Shown here piece by piece: positions 13,054 through 23,825 of a stretch of DNA of 64,000 nt. The translations under genes were made by a program, and so were the position numbers. Source of the stretch: Lactifluus volemus (Eukaryota > Basidiomycota > Agaricomycetes > Russulales > Russulaceae); the NCBI GenBank assembly GCA_022376515.1, contig WTXI01000052.1:1-64000 (forward strand). The letters are read 5' to 3'. Position 1 is the first letter of the stretch; each line of letters opens with the position of its first letter. The notes under the pieces are model-generated. The model saw only the letters and a list, made by a program, of their open reading frames with translations, was not told the DNA's origin and did no database searches.

Positions 13054-15067
13054 ATGCAGGTTAATGCCACTAGTTCGTTTGGAGTTTCACGTCGATCCTC
13101 GTGACCTTATTGTGGTCTGACGCTTTTTATTATTTCAGCTAAATTTTGTAGAAACGGAACGCGGGATGAATGTCCCATCGAGAAGTGTCGCTTCCAACAT
13201 GCCAGGCCGACTTTTCTCTACTCGAGTGCCGCCAAGGCCTCCTTGCCTCCACCCACCACCCCAACGCCCGTCAACACGCCGACCGCTAATGGCTTCCAGG
13301 CTAAGCCATGTAGATATGGCACGCGCAATAACTGCCCCAACGAGAAATGTCGTTTTCAGCACGCTGAACCTGCCCTCCCCCTGGTCACCCAGCACCAAAC
13401 GCTGGTACCGGAGTCAAGTCAATCCCAGTCGATTATGGTGATATCGAGAGTTTAGTACAGGTAGATGATCCAATGCGGCATGCATTTCCGTGGCTAGGAA
13501 CTGAGATTTCGCGACAGCCCCAGATGGACTTGCCTGCTTTCGTTCCTGGCTGGAAGGTCAGGTTGTAGAGCAGAAGGCCAAGATCCAGGCATGTGCACAC
13601 AATACTCTATCCCAATTCCGAACCTCGACTCCGGCGACTTCCGGCTATACCAATGATACCCCGCCAATGTGGAACGCGTTCCTGACAAATGCAGTTGCAT
13701 CCAACGCCCATGGTAGCGCAGTCCAAGGTCAGCCCATCGTGCCACCTATGCCTCCGGCTCCACAGTTCCCGCCTGCACAACCTGCCCCGGGTTTGTGGCA
13801 ACCCAAGATGCTCAGCGACCATACAGACAGCCAGATCCGACGTATCTTGCCGGGGCGCAAATACCACACAATAATCAGGGAGATCAAGCATCTATCTCAA
13901 CTAACCCGGCTGCTGCTGTTGTCAACTATCCGCACGGGGCCCCGAAGAAGGCACAGTTGGCATACAAGACACCCGTGCCGGCACTTCACCCTGAACCGTG
14001 GGTGGTGTCCCTGGGGTGATAACTGTTGCTTGTAGGTGTCTTCCTGCTTCTCATCTTACATTGGTCCTGACGAGTGTTTCGGTAGCATTCACGACCCCGA
14101 TTTGGAGTGGGTGTCCGTGCCGGACCGCAGCTCCGGTCGGTCGACGCCGAGCTCAATGACGCTTGTCGGGAGCAAGTCCGCTGTCCCCGGCAAGACCTTT
14201 GTAGAGTCCGAGGCAGACACCTCTCGCTCAGTGAGCAGCAGGGGGCGCACTGCTGGGGCTACATACAGGGCCTATGTCCACACGCGGACGAGGGTTGCAG
14301 ATATGTCCACCCAACGGATATCCTTCCATGTGCGTTTTTTTCCAGCTCTCGTTCTAGACGAACTATTTCGTTGATTCCTATTTTTTTTTGTTTCGGACTG
14401 GGGTTGTAGATATAAAATATACGCCATGCTTGACCTGGCCACGATGCGGCTACCCTACTCAAGCCTGCCCTCTCAAACATCCCCAGGTGGACAAGCTCCC
14501 AATGCCGATCCAGCAACTGGAGCAGAAATTATTCACCACACCCAACGTGACCACAGTTATCCCACAGCCACAAACGAGCGTTCCTCGTGCGGCCGCGTAC
14601 GCCGATATTCCGCCTCTACAGCAGCATCAGCAGCCGGTGCCTTCTGTCCTCGCACCTGCGAAGGAAGCGATCATCATCCCGCACGACCAGGCGTATGCGA
14701 GCGCGGTACGCAACCACCGTCCCACGGCGCCCTCGGCTGAGATGTTCCGCCCGCCTCCGCCAACTCCCATTGTGCGCTTGCGCCACCCGTCCGGAGTCCC
14801 GCCCACGCCCCGCATGGCCGCAGCGCAAAACCAGGTGGCTCTGCCTAGGGTTCCTAGGTTGGAGGTTTATGCGGGACGTGCTCGTCGCGTGAGTATTGCA
14901 GTTCAAAGGCCGGATGCAGACTTTGCTGCAGGGACGGTGTCAAGGTTGCAGGCGAAGGAGTTTGTGAAGGGTCATATGAGGGGCAAGGTAATGTTACTTC
15001 ATCGTTGGATGGGCTTTCACATCCTCAAGTTGCTGACGTATGGCCTTTCTAGAGCTTGAATGTCTGA
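13054..15067 (+). CDS. Multi-CCCH zinc-finger protein; middle of reading frame uncertain
   Basis: Five Cys3His motifs are visible. Two are C-x7-C-x4-C-x3-H (about 13147-13200 and 13318-13362). One is C-x9-C-x5-C-x3-H (GWCPWGDNCCFIH), completed across an intron at about 14033-14089. One is C-x7-C-x6-C-x3-H (HCWGYIQGLC). One is C-x5-C-x6-C-x3-H (about 14437-14490). The first exon is probably 13054-13072, ending at GTTCGT; it joins in phase to KFCRNGTRDEC. The last intron (GTAATG...TAG) gives the ending HMRGKSLNV. A Pro/Gln-rich linker follows finger 5. CCCH proteins usually bind RNA. Frame changes around 13420-13570 and 14100-14200 could not be explained by obvious introns, so this copy may also be damaged. 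It is the only copy with its 5' half and lies tail-to-tail with NLR A. Confidence 0.6.
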
Positions 15068-15489
15068 TTTATCCTAAGAATACCGTTGGATCATTTGGGT
15101 ATATTCGTTGGGGTTATCGTTGCAAAGAGTCGCGCCGTGTAACTATGGCTACACTGGCATTTCCGTTTATATTACGCTGTCACGGTGGTTTAGATATAAT
15201 ATGAGTGACTTCGCACAGGTCAACTTGGTCCCGTTGCGGAGATTGATTTGCCTTTGCCGATTGCTCACGCCAGCAAGCTCAACGACTCCCGAGAGGCGCG
15301 AGGAGTTTCGGCTAAGTGAAGCAAAATATCACAAACCATCCTCTCCATTCTTTATCTTTGCGGGAACGTCAGGAAATAGTAGAGAGATCCGAGTTAGTCT
15401 TTTCTCCTTTTTCAGAACCAGATCTACAAAATATATTATATGGGCTGTCTCCGATTCAACATTCCCCTTGACATACGTTCGGTAATACC
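15068..15489. repeat. Spacer between CCCH 3' end and NLR A 3' end
   Basis: Non-coding sequence that recurs at 24952-25403, in pieces at 37014-38035, and at 56393-56993. Shared marks are a TTTATATTACGCTGT-like block, GGTTTAGATATAAT, and the TTTCAGAACCAGATCTACA block just before the NLR stop. It must contain the 3' ends of both convergent transcripts. Confidence 0.6.
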
Positions 15490-18400
15490 CTAGGCCCCCT
15501 CACCAGCGTGCTTTGAAAGTAATTGCCCAAGTTTGTTGTGAGACTCCCCCAAAGCGACTTGCAAAGGCGTCTGGCCCTCCTCGTTTTGGAGATCCAGATT
15601 CGCCCTATGCTCGAGTAGAACCTCGGCAACCTGGAGATGTCCATATTCTGCCGCTAAATGCAACGGGGTGAGTAGAGCCTCGTCCTGCGCGTTCACATCA
15701 GCACCACGGTCAAGCAACAGCCGCACAACCTCCGCGTATCCGAAATTCGACGCATTGTGCAAAGGGGTATCGTTCCTCCGAGTCCGAAGATCCACGCTTG
15801 CACCACGCTCAATGAGCATCCGCGCAATCGCAAGTTGTCCCCATAACGCTGCCATGTGTATTGAAGCGATGCCATCATCGTTCTGTTCGTTGACATTCGC
15901 GCCGTGATCGAATAACAATTGTGCAATGTCGCAATGCCCGTATTCCGATGCCTTGTCGAGAGGACTGCAATGATCCTCATCCCGGAGATTCAAGTCAGCG
16001 CCATGCTCCAATAGCAGACTGGCGGCCACCAGGTCTCCGTTCTCCGACGCGATTAACAATGAAGTCTCCTTTCCTTTGGTCACCGAGTTTGGATCTGCGC
16101 CGCGGTCAAATAGCGCTCTTATGACCCTGGCATGCCGAGATCTCGATGCCAGGTGTAATGGAGTTGCTCCTCCGTAGTCCCGAGCATTCAAATCAGCACC
16201 GTGCTCCATCAGGAAAACCGCAACTTCCAGATGACCTCTGGCCGACGCAGCGTGAAGTGGAGTCACGTGCCTTCCGCCTCTAGCGTTGACACCTTCTGGG
16301 CTTGTACCGATTAGACGTTCTATTGTATCGCGGAAACCGCAAAGCGCAGCATAATACAGTGGGAGTGCATCGGGTTTCTTCGGGGAACCGATGAACAAAA
16401 GTGACCTCCGGGGTCGATCGATGTTGTATACCCAGACCCAGCACGCAAAATGTGGTTTGTCCTTGTCAAAGAGGTAGTCCATCTCATCTTGGATGAGCGA
16501 TGATACACCCTCAAACTGTGCATGATTGGTCCAATACTGTGCTGCATATTTGGCCAGGGGGAAATTCTTGATGCGATGTTTGTCCATTGTGTCATCTAGT
16601 TGAAGTAGTATGCAAAGGCAAGCCCGTGCGAGGAATGTATGTGCGGACAGTAGAGGAATGTGATAGTGGGAAACAAGATTCGAGTTCGCCAGCCGACTTG
16701 ACGTCAGGTACTCTTTCACAGTGAAGTGCGAGAACTGCACAATTTTCGAATCGTCGTCCTCGACAATGGTGACTAAAGTAGAGCACGCTGACATCACAGC
16801 GTCCTCTGCATCCTCGGGACGCCAATTCGCGTCAAACCCGGGCATCGCTTCCGCGTCCAGCTCAATCGCAAAGACCTCGACGAGCTCCTTCACGCGAAGT
16901 GGGCGAACGGATACTGTGAGGCATTGGAATAGACGATATGTGTATCCCCGCTTCTCCTCGTCAATGTCTTGCAAAGTCCGGTCATATGTCTCGTCCAGAG
17001 TCTTTGGCAACTCATTCAACGCCCGTCTGATGCTCTGCGGAAAGCACCGACTCAACCTCTCTATTTGGCAGTGGACCCACCGAAACCTAGGTCATCGCGT
17101 GAGCACGCACTATAATATAACCAACTTGATCACAACTTACATCCCGCCAGATTTCAGTGTGAGTGTGTCAATCACCAATATCTTGTCCTCTTCTCTCCAG
17201 CCTCGCATCTTCAGGTCCGAGCGAACCACAGAGTGGATGTAGTCGATAATATCCTGGTGTTGTCCAGATTCGTTGTGGAGAGAGATATTATGGACTGCTA
17301 GGGGTTCGAGAACGGCCCGGATGTCTGCCTCAGGACGACTGGTGATGCAGATATGTAGACATGGATGTCGGATGTTGACAAGCTCCTGGACAAGGTCAAG
17401 GGCTTGATTGCGTTGTGTAGGGAACCCAGATGAATTTGGGCATTCATCCAGTGCGTCTATAATCAGGTAAAGTGGGCCTTGCTCTGGAAGTTCGATCATC
17501 TTCTTCAAGCATTGTAAGAGCACATCGTCACTAGGCTGTCGAGATCCATGATCGTATTTTGAGTAGAGACCAGCAAGAATTTCACAGAAGGGATAGGATT
17601 GAGCACATATTTGAACAAGAAGGGATGACAACAAGTTCCGGGTGTCCCGCTTAGACGCGTCACGAAAGTCGAAATAAAAACACCCGAAGGTGGCCAACCC
17701 AGCATCGCGCAAGTCTTGAACCTCCTGAATGATCGTTGAGCTTCTCATGGGAGTGAGTACATCATTCAGGCAGCCGTGACAGACTGATCACGTACCACAG
17801 CACACTCTTTCCAGCACCGGCTACAACACAGAAGACTATCAGACGCAGCAAGACTCACAATTGGGAGGGACACTTACGGTTCCCATGTATCCATAAAAGT
17901 GAACCGGTATCTTTCCATTCTTTGAAGGTGTCTCCTTGAATAAACCACAACGCAGTACCATCATGATGTGCCCTGCAAGCAATATTGTGGTTGGTGTACG
18001 GGTCCGGAGGAGATAGCCAACGTCGAAATTTTTCTTGTAATTGATCACCTATGGTAGCTACGTCAGAATGAACGTCCAAAGGGAGGCAGTATGAGACACA
18101 AACGGTTCGCCTTGTTGATTTGCTCTGCCGCGGATTGCATGAGAACTTGGGCCCACAGGTTAAAACGTTTCATTCTGAAGTATGAGGTGGACACACCTAA
18201 AGCTTGCCGAATGCCTTCCGTAGATGCTTTTCCATCTACTCGGATAAGGATTAAGTACCATACACATGGTCATAGGATTCGGGTATGAGCCGCACCTTCC
18301 ATCACCACCGTCATATTATTCACGAGACCATAGATGATCTCCAAAGTCTGCACTGCGGTTGCCCGAGACTCCTCTTGCGTGAGTCTATCGATCCTTCTTA

Positions 18401-19147
18401 ACACCGCCTGGACATCACTGTCGCCAAGTAGCTTCTTTGCGAATTTCTCTGTGGCAAGTTACGCCAAAGAAGTTCTGAGAAAGGATGAACATACTGAGCC
18501 GTCCCTCGTTCATCCACTTTGTCGCGAGGGAGAGTACGGAAAGGAACTCGGTCAAAATCTTGACTAGAACTTCGGTCATCGCCGGAGTGGGTTCGATCTC
18601 GGGTCGAGTATAACTCGCGAGGCGCATGAGGAAGTTTTCGAGGCACTCAAAGACATCGACGAGTGTATCGTGACCATCCTTGACGCCTTTTGCAGCCTAA
18701 TCGACCCAGATGTGATAAATAGGTAATTTGACATGACAAAGAAAACACGCACGGCGAGAAGGACGCTGATACCAGAAAAGACTATTTGTGCGGGCGGGAA
18801 TGCCTACAATACTCGTCAAGATACAGCAACAGTGGACAGACAAACCCGGTTTGACTTACTAGGCTAGCACCTGCGCCAAGGACCGGATTGGTCGATAAGC
18901 TATACAAGCCATCCACGATCTGGTTCAGATATTTCATCAATTTAGAGTCGTCACTTTTATCGAGCTTCTCTGCGTGCTTCTTTAAAAGGTTCAAGATATC
19001 ATCGGGGGACTTGCAACGTTGGATTTCGGTAGATAGTGGATCACACTGAAGGTCTTTCCCTGTCTGCTTCGAGTAGTTTGTCAAGGCGGCACTGAGAATG
19101 GGTTGCAAGTTGGGAGAAGGGACAGCAGCATCGTTAACTGAGGACAT
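15490..19147 (-). CDS. NLR A: Goodbye-NACHT-ankyrin STAND receptor, intact
   Basis: Ten exons (5' to 3'): 19147-18860, 18803-18753, 18696-18495, 18448-18296, 18235-18197, 18145-18104, 18048-17878, 17820-17796, 17740-17141, 17086-15490. The sum is 3168 nt, giving 1055 aa. Residues 1-113 form a Goodbye-type N-terminal helical domain and 114-300 a helical linker. NACHT has Walker A GNPGAGKS (314-321), Walker B IIDALDECP (417-425) and TSRPE (456-460); a winged-helix-like part (LPKTLDETYD) follows. About nine ankyrin repeats fill 764-1054. The 25-nt exon 8 carries most of Walker A. Such proteins are cytosolic ATP/GTP-switch receptors in which repeats sense a ligand and the N-terminus signals. A LINE lies about 50 bp upstream of the ATG, so the native promoter is now 3.4 kb away. 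Confidence 0.9.
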
Positions 19148-19185
19148 AGTAGGTATATGGGAGGAACGTGTGTACGTGGGCGCAA

Positions 19186-19198
19186 CCCTTGCCCATCT
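19186..19198. repeat. Target-site duplication, left copy (LINE)
   Basis: CCCTTGCCCATCT, identical to 22582-22594 on the other side of the element. The uninterrupted sequence is still visible upstream of copies B and G (ACCCTT.CCCATCTTGCT). Confidence 0.85.
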
Positions 19199-22100
19199 TT
19201 TTTTTTTTTTTTGAATCTGCATTTATATAGCGCAACATGTTCATCACAACAAAGACGCGCTCAACTGCTACACATGAACAATCTAGGTATAGGGGGGGGG
19301 TGATGTGTCTTTAATATGGAAAGTGGTATGTGGGGTAGGTGTGTGAGGTGTGTGTGGGGCTTGGGCGGTGTGCCCTAATGATTCAGCCATGGTCTTCTGG
19401 GGGTCGTTCTCTTCTCCACGGCCTAACGCCGGCCTGTGTCTCCTCTATGAATTTCGCCAAGGCCTCTCCTCCCTTCTTTGTCCCGAAGATAATACTCGGT
19501 GACAGTGTCTGGGACACCGGGCGTAAGTGTCGGTCGCGGGCAGCACGGAAACGCTCGCAGTGAAAAATGATGTGCGTGGGGGTCTGTAGGGCTGCGCGGC
19601 CACACTGGCACCCGTGGGGGTCCAGGGCGCGGGGTCGGTGGCGGGCATTATATTCTCCTGTGAAAGCGTGCTCAGTGAGAAGTCTAATGGCTGTGCAGAA
19701 GACTGGCCGGGAGGAAGTAGAGATTCCCTGTACAAATTCAGGTGGTTCTCCGGAAGGTGGATGGTGCAGGGCCCGGTACGCCGGGTTGGTGCGAGGGTCG
19801 TCCAACCAGATTTGCTCCCAGTCGGTGATGGACTGATGGCGCGAGGCCACTCGAAGTGCCTCGATGGTGGGGGCGGTGATGATGAGGTCCGGGGCTGCAC
19901 GGGCTGCCGCGTCGATCGCTATGTTCTGGAGGCGTTCGAGGGGGAGGAATGAGGCGTTGCCGGGAATCCACCGAATTGTGCAGGTGGAGGCGGGATGGGT
20001 GGAGAGGAGGTCCATGATTGTATCACAGATTGCCTTGCAGGAGTCTGCGTTGTCATGGCGGTCGGTGACCTGGCAATATGGGAGGACAAAGTGGTCAGCT
20101 GAGAAGATGGAAACAGAGGGGGAGGGTGAGCCTGCTAGGAGATCCCTGGCTAGGCTAGCCGCATCCGCTACAGCACGGAATGCCGCGTCCCTGGCTGACG
20201 AGTTTTGGCCTAGGACAGTGGCCTGGTGGCCCACTTCCTGGCCTTGGCGAAAGGCAACGCACGCCGCCGTCCACATGGGGTGTGTCTGCGTGGGGTTGGG
20301 ACCCAGGGCCCGGCAGTAAACCAGGACTTGGTCCGTCCTGTTGCGATGTGTGCCGACGATGGAAGACATGAGCTTCTTCCGGTCGTCCCCCTTGCAAACC
20401 TGAGTGGACACGAGGAAGCGATCGGGGGTTGGGTAGCACGATCTCCATGGGGGGTGGTCGAAGACGGGGGGCTTCCGGCTGTCCGCAGGGACCCGTTTGA
20501 TAAGACGTCAGATGCAGGTGTCTGGGGGCTGAGCGAGAGGGGGGTAAGGGAGGGGAATCCCGCTACCCTGGGCCGAACACCAAGGTTGGCCCAACCTCTG
20601 GAGGACCGGCGAGTTGAGGGGGAGCGTGAGTAAACGGATCGCCGCCTGTCTCACAAGTTTCTCTATTCGGAGTTGTGCAGGTAGAATAGCCGAGAGCTGG
20701 TGCAGGGGTTCCCGAGGCGAACTCTGGAAGGCGCCCGTGATGGTGGTCACTGCCGAATTCTGCACTGCCTGAAGAACCTTAACCAGCCTCTTCTGGTCGC
20801 GGAACCAAACCGGGGCACCGTAAGTCAAGACAGGTATGCAGATGGCATTGTATGCTCGGCGCCAGCTGCCATGGTCCAGGCCGCGCACCGAGTTGCCTAA
20901 GAGTTGGAGGGCCTTGAGGGTGCTCTTCGTCCTGGAGGTGACGACGGCAATGTGTTTATCCCACGACAGTCTGTGGTCAAAGTGAAAGCCCAGGTAGCGG
21001 ATGTGGTCTGAGGACTTAACTGCGTAGTATGTGGAGTGGTCCAAATCCGGTAGGTAGATGGTATCTGGGCGGATGCCATGCAGGTTTGGGTTGGGGCGCT
21101 GCCTCGTGAAGAAGAGAACCTCCGTTTTTTCTGGCTCAATGGTGAGGCCTGATCTTCTGCACCACTCGTGACACTTGGTGTAGAAGGAGCGGAGCCTGGA
21201 GGTCAGAACTCCATACGATGGGGCCCGGGCGAAGATGTTCCCATCGTCAATGTACATAAGGAAGGTGGCATCCTCCCAATCCCTGGCGATGTGGAGAAGG
21301 GGGGAAGCATAGATAATTGACAGGATCGGCGAGATCGGGGAGCCTTGGGGAGTGCCCAGCTCCAGGCCAAAATTCTCGGAGGAGAAGTTGTTGAACCGTA
21401 GGTGGACCGTTCTGTCCCTGAGGAAGGAAGCGATCCACCTGCAGAGTTCGGCAGGGAAGCCCAGCGATCGAGCAAGGGCCACCAAGCGCGCATGGTTAAC
21501 GTTGTCGAAAAAGCCTTGAATGTCAAAGAGGAGTGTGCCGCAGACACTCCCCAGGGCATGGGCTGTTTCTACGTCATGGGTCAGGCAGAGGCCTGCATCT
21601 GTGGTGGAGGAGTGAGGTCTGGCACCAAACTGGGTGGAGGGGATGAGACTCAGCGCGGTTATGTCGAAGGAGAGGCGTTTGGCTACCACTTTTTCCAGTA
21701 GCTTGCCTATGCATTCGAGGAGGGCTACTGGACGGTAGCATTTGGGGAGGGTGTAGTCTTCTTTACCGGGCTTAGGTACCACTGCGATGGCCGCCGCCTT
21801 CCAAGCCTTAGGGTGGTAGCCCTGGCGGAGACAAGCGTCGAAGATGGTCCGGAAGCGCTCGGGGTGTGCAGCGAAGGCCCATTTGATCAGTTTGTAGTTG
21901 TGCCCTGAGGGGCCCGGGGCGGACTTGTTGCTGGTTGGACGAAGGGCATCGGAGATTTCAGAGAGGGTGACCGGGGCGTAGGGTCTCGGGTCGGCAGCCG
22001 GGGGGTCATCTGGGAACACCTCAGGGACCGGAACGGGCTGGGCGCGGAAGAAACGATCTCTGAGGGCATTAGCCATCAGAGCGGGGTCGTCGGTGAGGCC

Positions 22101-22581
22101 TGTCGGGGTTGAGAGAGCGGGGATCAGACGTTGTCTGCGACCCAGGCGCCATTTGGCGGCCGTCCAGAGCCTCTCGGGGGTGGCGTTGTGAAGGAAGTCG
22201 TTAGCCCATCGACGTTTGGCCTCTCGGACCTCCTTCGAGAGGGCTTTGAGGGTTGCTTTCCGGGTGTCCGGGGTGGCTGCCTCACGGACTGCAGCCGCTG
22301 CCTGCGAGCACGCCTCATCCCACCAGGCTGCTGCCCTTGGGGAGAAAAGTTTGCGCTTCTCGAATACGGTGTGAGATGTCCGTTCGATGTCCTGGGAGAG
22401 GAGGTCAGCTGCCTGATCAATCAGGTCAGGGGAGGATAAGATGTGGGGGACTAATTGGCTGATCTCTGAAAACTTCTTGACCCAAGCCTCCTTGGCTTCG
22501 TCGTCAATGACATAAGATGTGCGTCGGGGGCCCAGCTCGATGGCCGAGGCCAGGAAATGGTTGTATGAAACCCGTAGGCCC
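19199..22581 (-). mobile_element. Non-LTR retrotransposon (LINE), 5'-truncated, about 3.4 kb
   Basis: A minus-strand element with a poly(A) tail (15 T on the plus strand, 19198-19212), a short 3' UTR and perfect 13-bp target-site duplications. It encodes reverse transcriptase and an RNase H-like region with a terminal zinc-knuckle-like motif. The apurinic endonuclease expected at the N-terminus is missing, because the element is cut at its 5' end as is usual after incomplete reverse transcription. Intact duplications and tail suggest a recent insertion. It separates the NLR A start from its conserved upstream region. Confidence 0.92.
19383..20507 (-). pseudogene. LINE C-terminal part: RNase H-like and zinc-knuckle-like region
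   Basis: Same frame as the RT ORF, directly after the TGA; open from 20507 to 19383 (the first ATG-led stretch starts inside it). The middle (VYCRALGPNPT ... ATVLGQNSSARDAAFRAVADA ... IFSADHF ... IRWIPGNASF) follows the layout of a LINE RNase H domain. However, the usual first Asp (DGS) is absent, so I doubt catalysis. The end has CQCGRAALQTPTHIIFHCERF-like spacing (Cys-x-Cys ... His-x3-His/Cys), typical of the C-terminus of such elements. It ends IIFGTKKGGEALAKFIEETQ; a related fragment occurs at 37102-37219. Confidence 0.75.
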
Positions 22582-22592
22582 CCCTTGCCCAT
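20508..22592 (-). CDS. LINE reverse transcriptase ORF, truncated at both ends
   Basis: An open frame of 694 codons. The RT palm is complete: AVVPKPGKEDY near 270-280, motif A FDIQGFFDNV (356-365), motif B GTPQGSPISP (413-422) and motif C YIDDGN (447-452) with both catalytic Asp. The first ATG and next two codons are not from the element; they lie in the duplicated host target site (22582-22594), so this start is accidental. An in-frame TGA at 20508-20510 separates it from the RNase H part, which continues in the same frame. A single CGA-to-TGA change could explain this stop. The element is probably unable to move by itself. Confidence 0.85.
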   Translation of the reverse strand: MGKGGLRVSYNHFLASAIELGPRRTSYVIDDEAKEAWVKKFSEISQLVPHILSSPDLIDQAADLLSQDIERTSHTVFEKRKLFSPRAAAWWDEACSQAAAAVREAATPDTRKATLKALSKEVREAKRRWANDFLHNATPERLWTAAKWRLGRRQRLIPALSTPTGLTDDPALMANALRDRFFRAQPVPVPEVFPDDPPAADPRPYAPVTLSEISDALRPTSNKSAPGPSGHNYKLIKWAFAAHPERFRTIFDACLRQGYHPKAWKAAAIAVVPKPGKEDYTLPKCYRPVALLECIGKLLEKVVAKRLSFDITALSLIPSTQFGARPHSSTTDAGLCLTHDVETAHALGSVCGTLLFDIQGFFDNVNHARLVALARSLGFPAELCRWIASFLRDRTVHLRFNNFSSENFGLELGTPQGSPISPILSIIYASPLLHIARDWEDATFLMYIDDGNIFARAPSYGVLTSRLRSFYTKCHEWCRRSGLTIEPEKTEVLFFTRQRPNPNLHGIRPDTIYLPDLDHSTYYAVKSSDHIRYLGFHFDHRLSWDKHIAVVTSRTKSTLKALQLLGNSVRGLDHGSWRRAYNAICIPVLTYGAPVWFRDQKRLVKVLQAVQNSAVTTITGAFQSSPREPLHQLSAILPAQLRIEKLVRQAAIRLLTLPLNSPVLQRLGQPWCSAQGSGIPLPYPPLAQPPDTCI

Positions 22593-22594
22593 CT
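22582..22594. repeat. Target-site duplication, right copy (LINE)
   Basis: Identical to 19186-19198. Here it also supplies the ATG read as the start of the truncated RT frame. Confidence 0.85.
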
Positions 22595-23790
22595 TGCTTG
22601 TCTTTAGCCAGTGTCACACGGTAAGCGCTGATCTGTGCTGAGAGTCCATCACGTGCATTTCGTGCAAGACGTATAGATCGATGTCAGACGCGCCAACACC
22701 CTTATTGATATGGAATCCAGTTATGGAGTCATTGGAGTGTGCAATCAGCCCGCGGAGGGAGCACCATTCGGGTAGTAGAATTTTAATACAGAAGTCTCTA
22801 CACACTGTCATACTAATTCTTCGTCATGCCTGAATTTGTAGCCTCATTTTCCTGGCCGTTGCCAAGTTGCCGAGGGAGAGGAATGACTCTCCGCTACACC
22901 TATACCTCCTGTGCTACATACTGTGGGTGCCCACTCATCGAACCTGTCCGTCCCAAAGCTGAGGGAATGCGGGAGAGCGCCGCGCCACCACGATCGAGAC
23001 TCGCGGCAGCGATCGCAGTTGCACCTTGTCGTGGTCTGCCACTATTAACGACGAGGCGGCGTGGGAGTGACCGTCAGGTCACGTCGTTGGTGCTTGTCAA
23101 CGTGGGCCATCCCCATTATTCAAGTTGTCGCAGCATGGAAAAACACCAAAGTCGTCGTGGGCCTCCTGGTTGTAGGCGTGGCGGAAATGATCAACATGGT
23201 CGTATTCGTGATCACTACGTGGTCATGACCATCGTGTACAGTAATTAGTGCTTTCTGTGGACGTGGTTGCTGTGATTGCTACCGCTGTGACCATACTCGT
23301 TGTGTGGGTGACCCTCGCTGAAGCGGTCATAGTCATGTGGCTGCGACTTGGATGGCCAGGCGGTGGTGGCCATAACAGAGGTAGCCATATGGAGTTGTTC
23401 TCGTGCTTGTGGTTGCAGTGCGTGAGCGTGACAGTGGTGGGCGTTTACGTCGTTCAAGTTGGAGTGGTGGCCACGAGGGTATGGACGCTCCCTCCGCGCC
23501 ATAGCTGTCGTCGTTGTCATCGCCAACCCAGTCATGACATCAGATGGCTAGCCAATATACATGGAAGTGAAGAGGCGGGAAGGCGGCGCGTGGAGGTTTG
23601 GACTCACGTTATCTACCACTCGGGAAAAAAGAAAGAGCCCCCAAATTGACTCATATCATTTCTGTGCCGCGGCACCGTTGTCACCCAATTTGTTATATCC
23701 ATCGTTTATAAACTGTGAAACAGTGAGCTGGATTGGTCGAAAATTGTAGGCATAGAGAAACAGCATTGAGTATTGAGTCAATTTTCGAGG
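22595..23790. repeat. Upstream module of NLR A with His-rich remnant (-)
   Basis: The original 5' region of NLR A, now behind the LINE. It contains a CACGTG at 22650-22655. From about 22815 to 23780 it holds a module that recurs at about 29330-30280, 53780-54440 and 60930-61800. On the minus strand it shows low-complexity His/Asp/Tyr/Arg-rich frames, for example 23245-23535 with HPHNEYGHSGSNHSNHVHRKH-like composition. The His-rich frame is broken in different ways in each copy. A TTTATAAACTGTGAAA block near 23705 is strongly conserved. It may be an old gene that was duplicated along with the NLR; no intact product is seen. Confidence 0.5.
22650..22655. promoter_or_regulatory. Conserved CACGTG upstream of NLR A
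   Basis: Palindromic E-box-like hexamer in the context TCATCACGTGCATTTCGTG. It recurs 85-110 bp upstream of the start codons of copies B, E, F and G. Here the LINE has moved it to 3.5 kb from the ATG. Confidence 0.4.
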
Positions 23791-23825
23791 TTATTGGTGG
23801 TAACGACCTAGCTAAGTTATCTTGC

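Noticed and set aside
15668..17242. Long plus-strand ORFs opposite the NLR ankyrin and NACHT exons
   Set aside because: Ser/Arg-rich antisense shadows of the repeat-coding exon; they recur in every copy only because the sense strand is conserved.
22826..23248. 140-codon plus-strand ORF in the NLR A upstream module
   Set aside because: Not conserved as an open frame in the sister modules; low-complexity sequence gives long chance ORFs.
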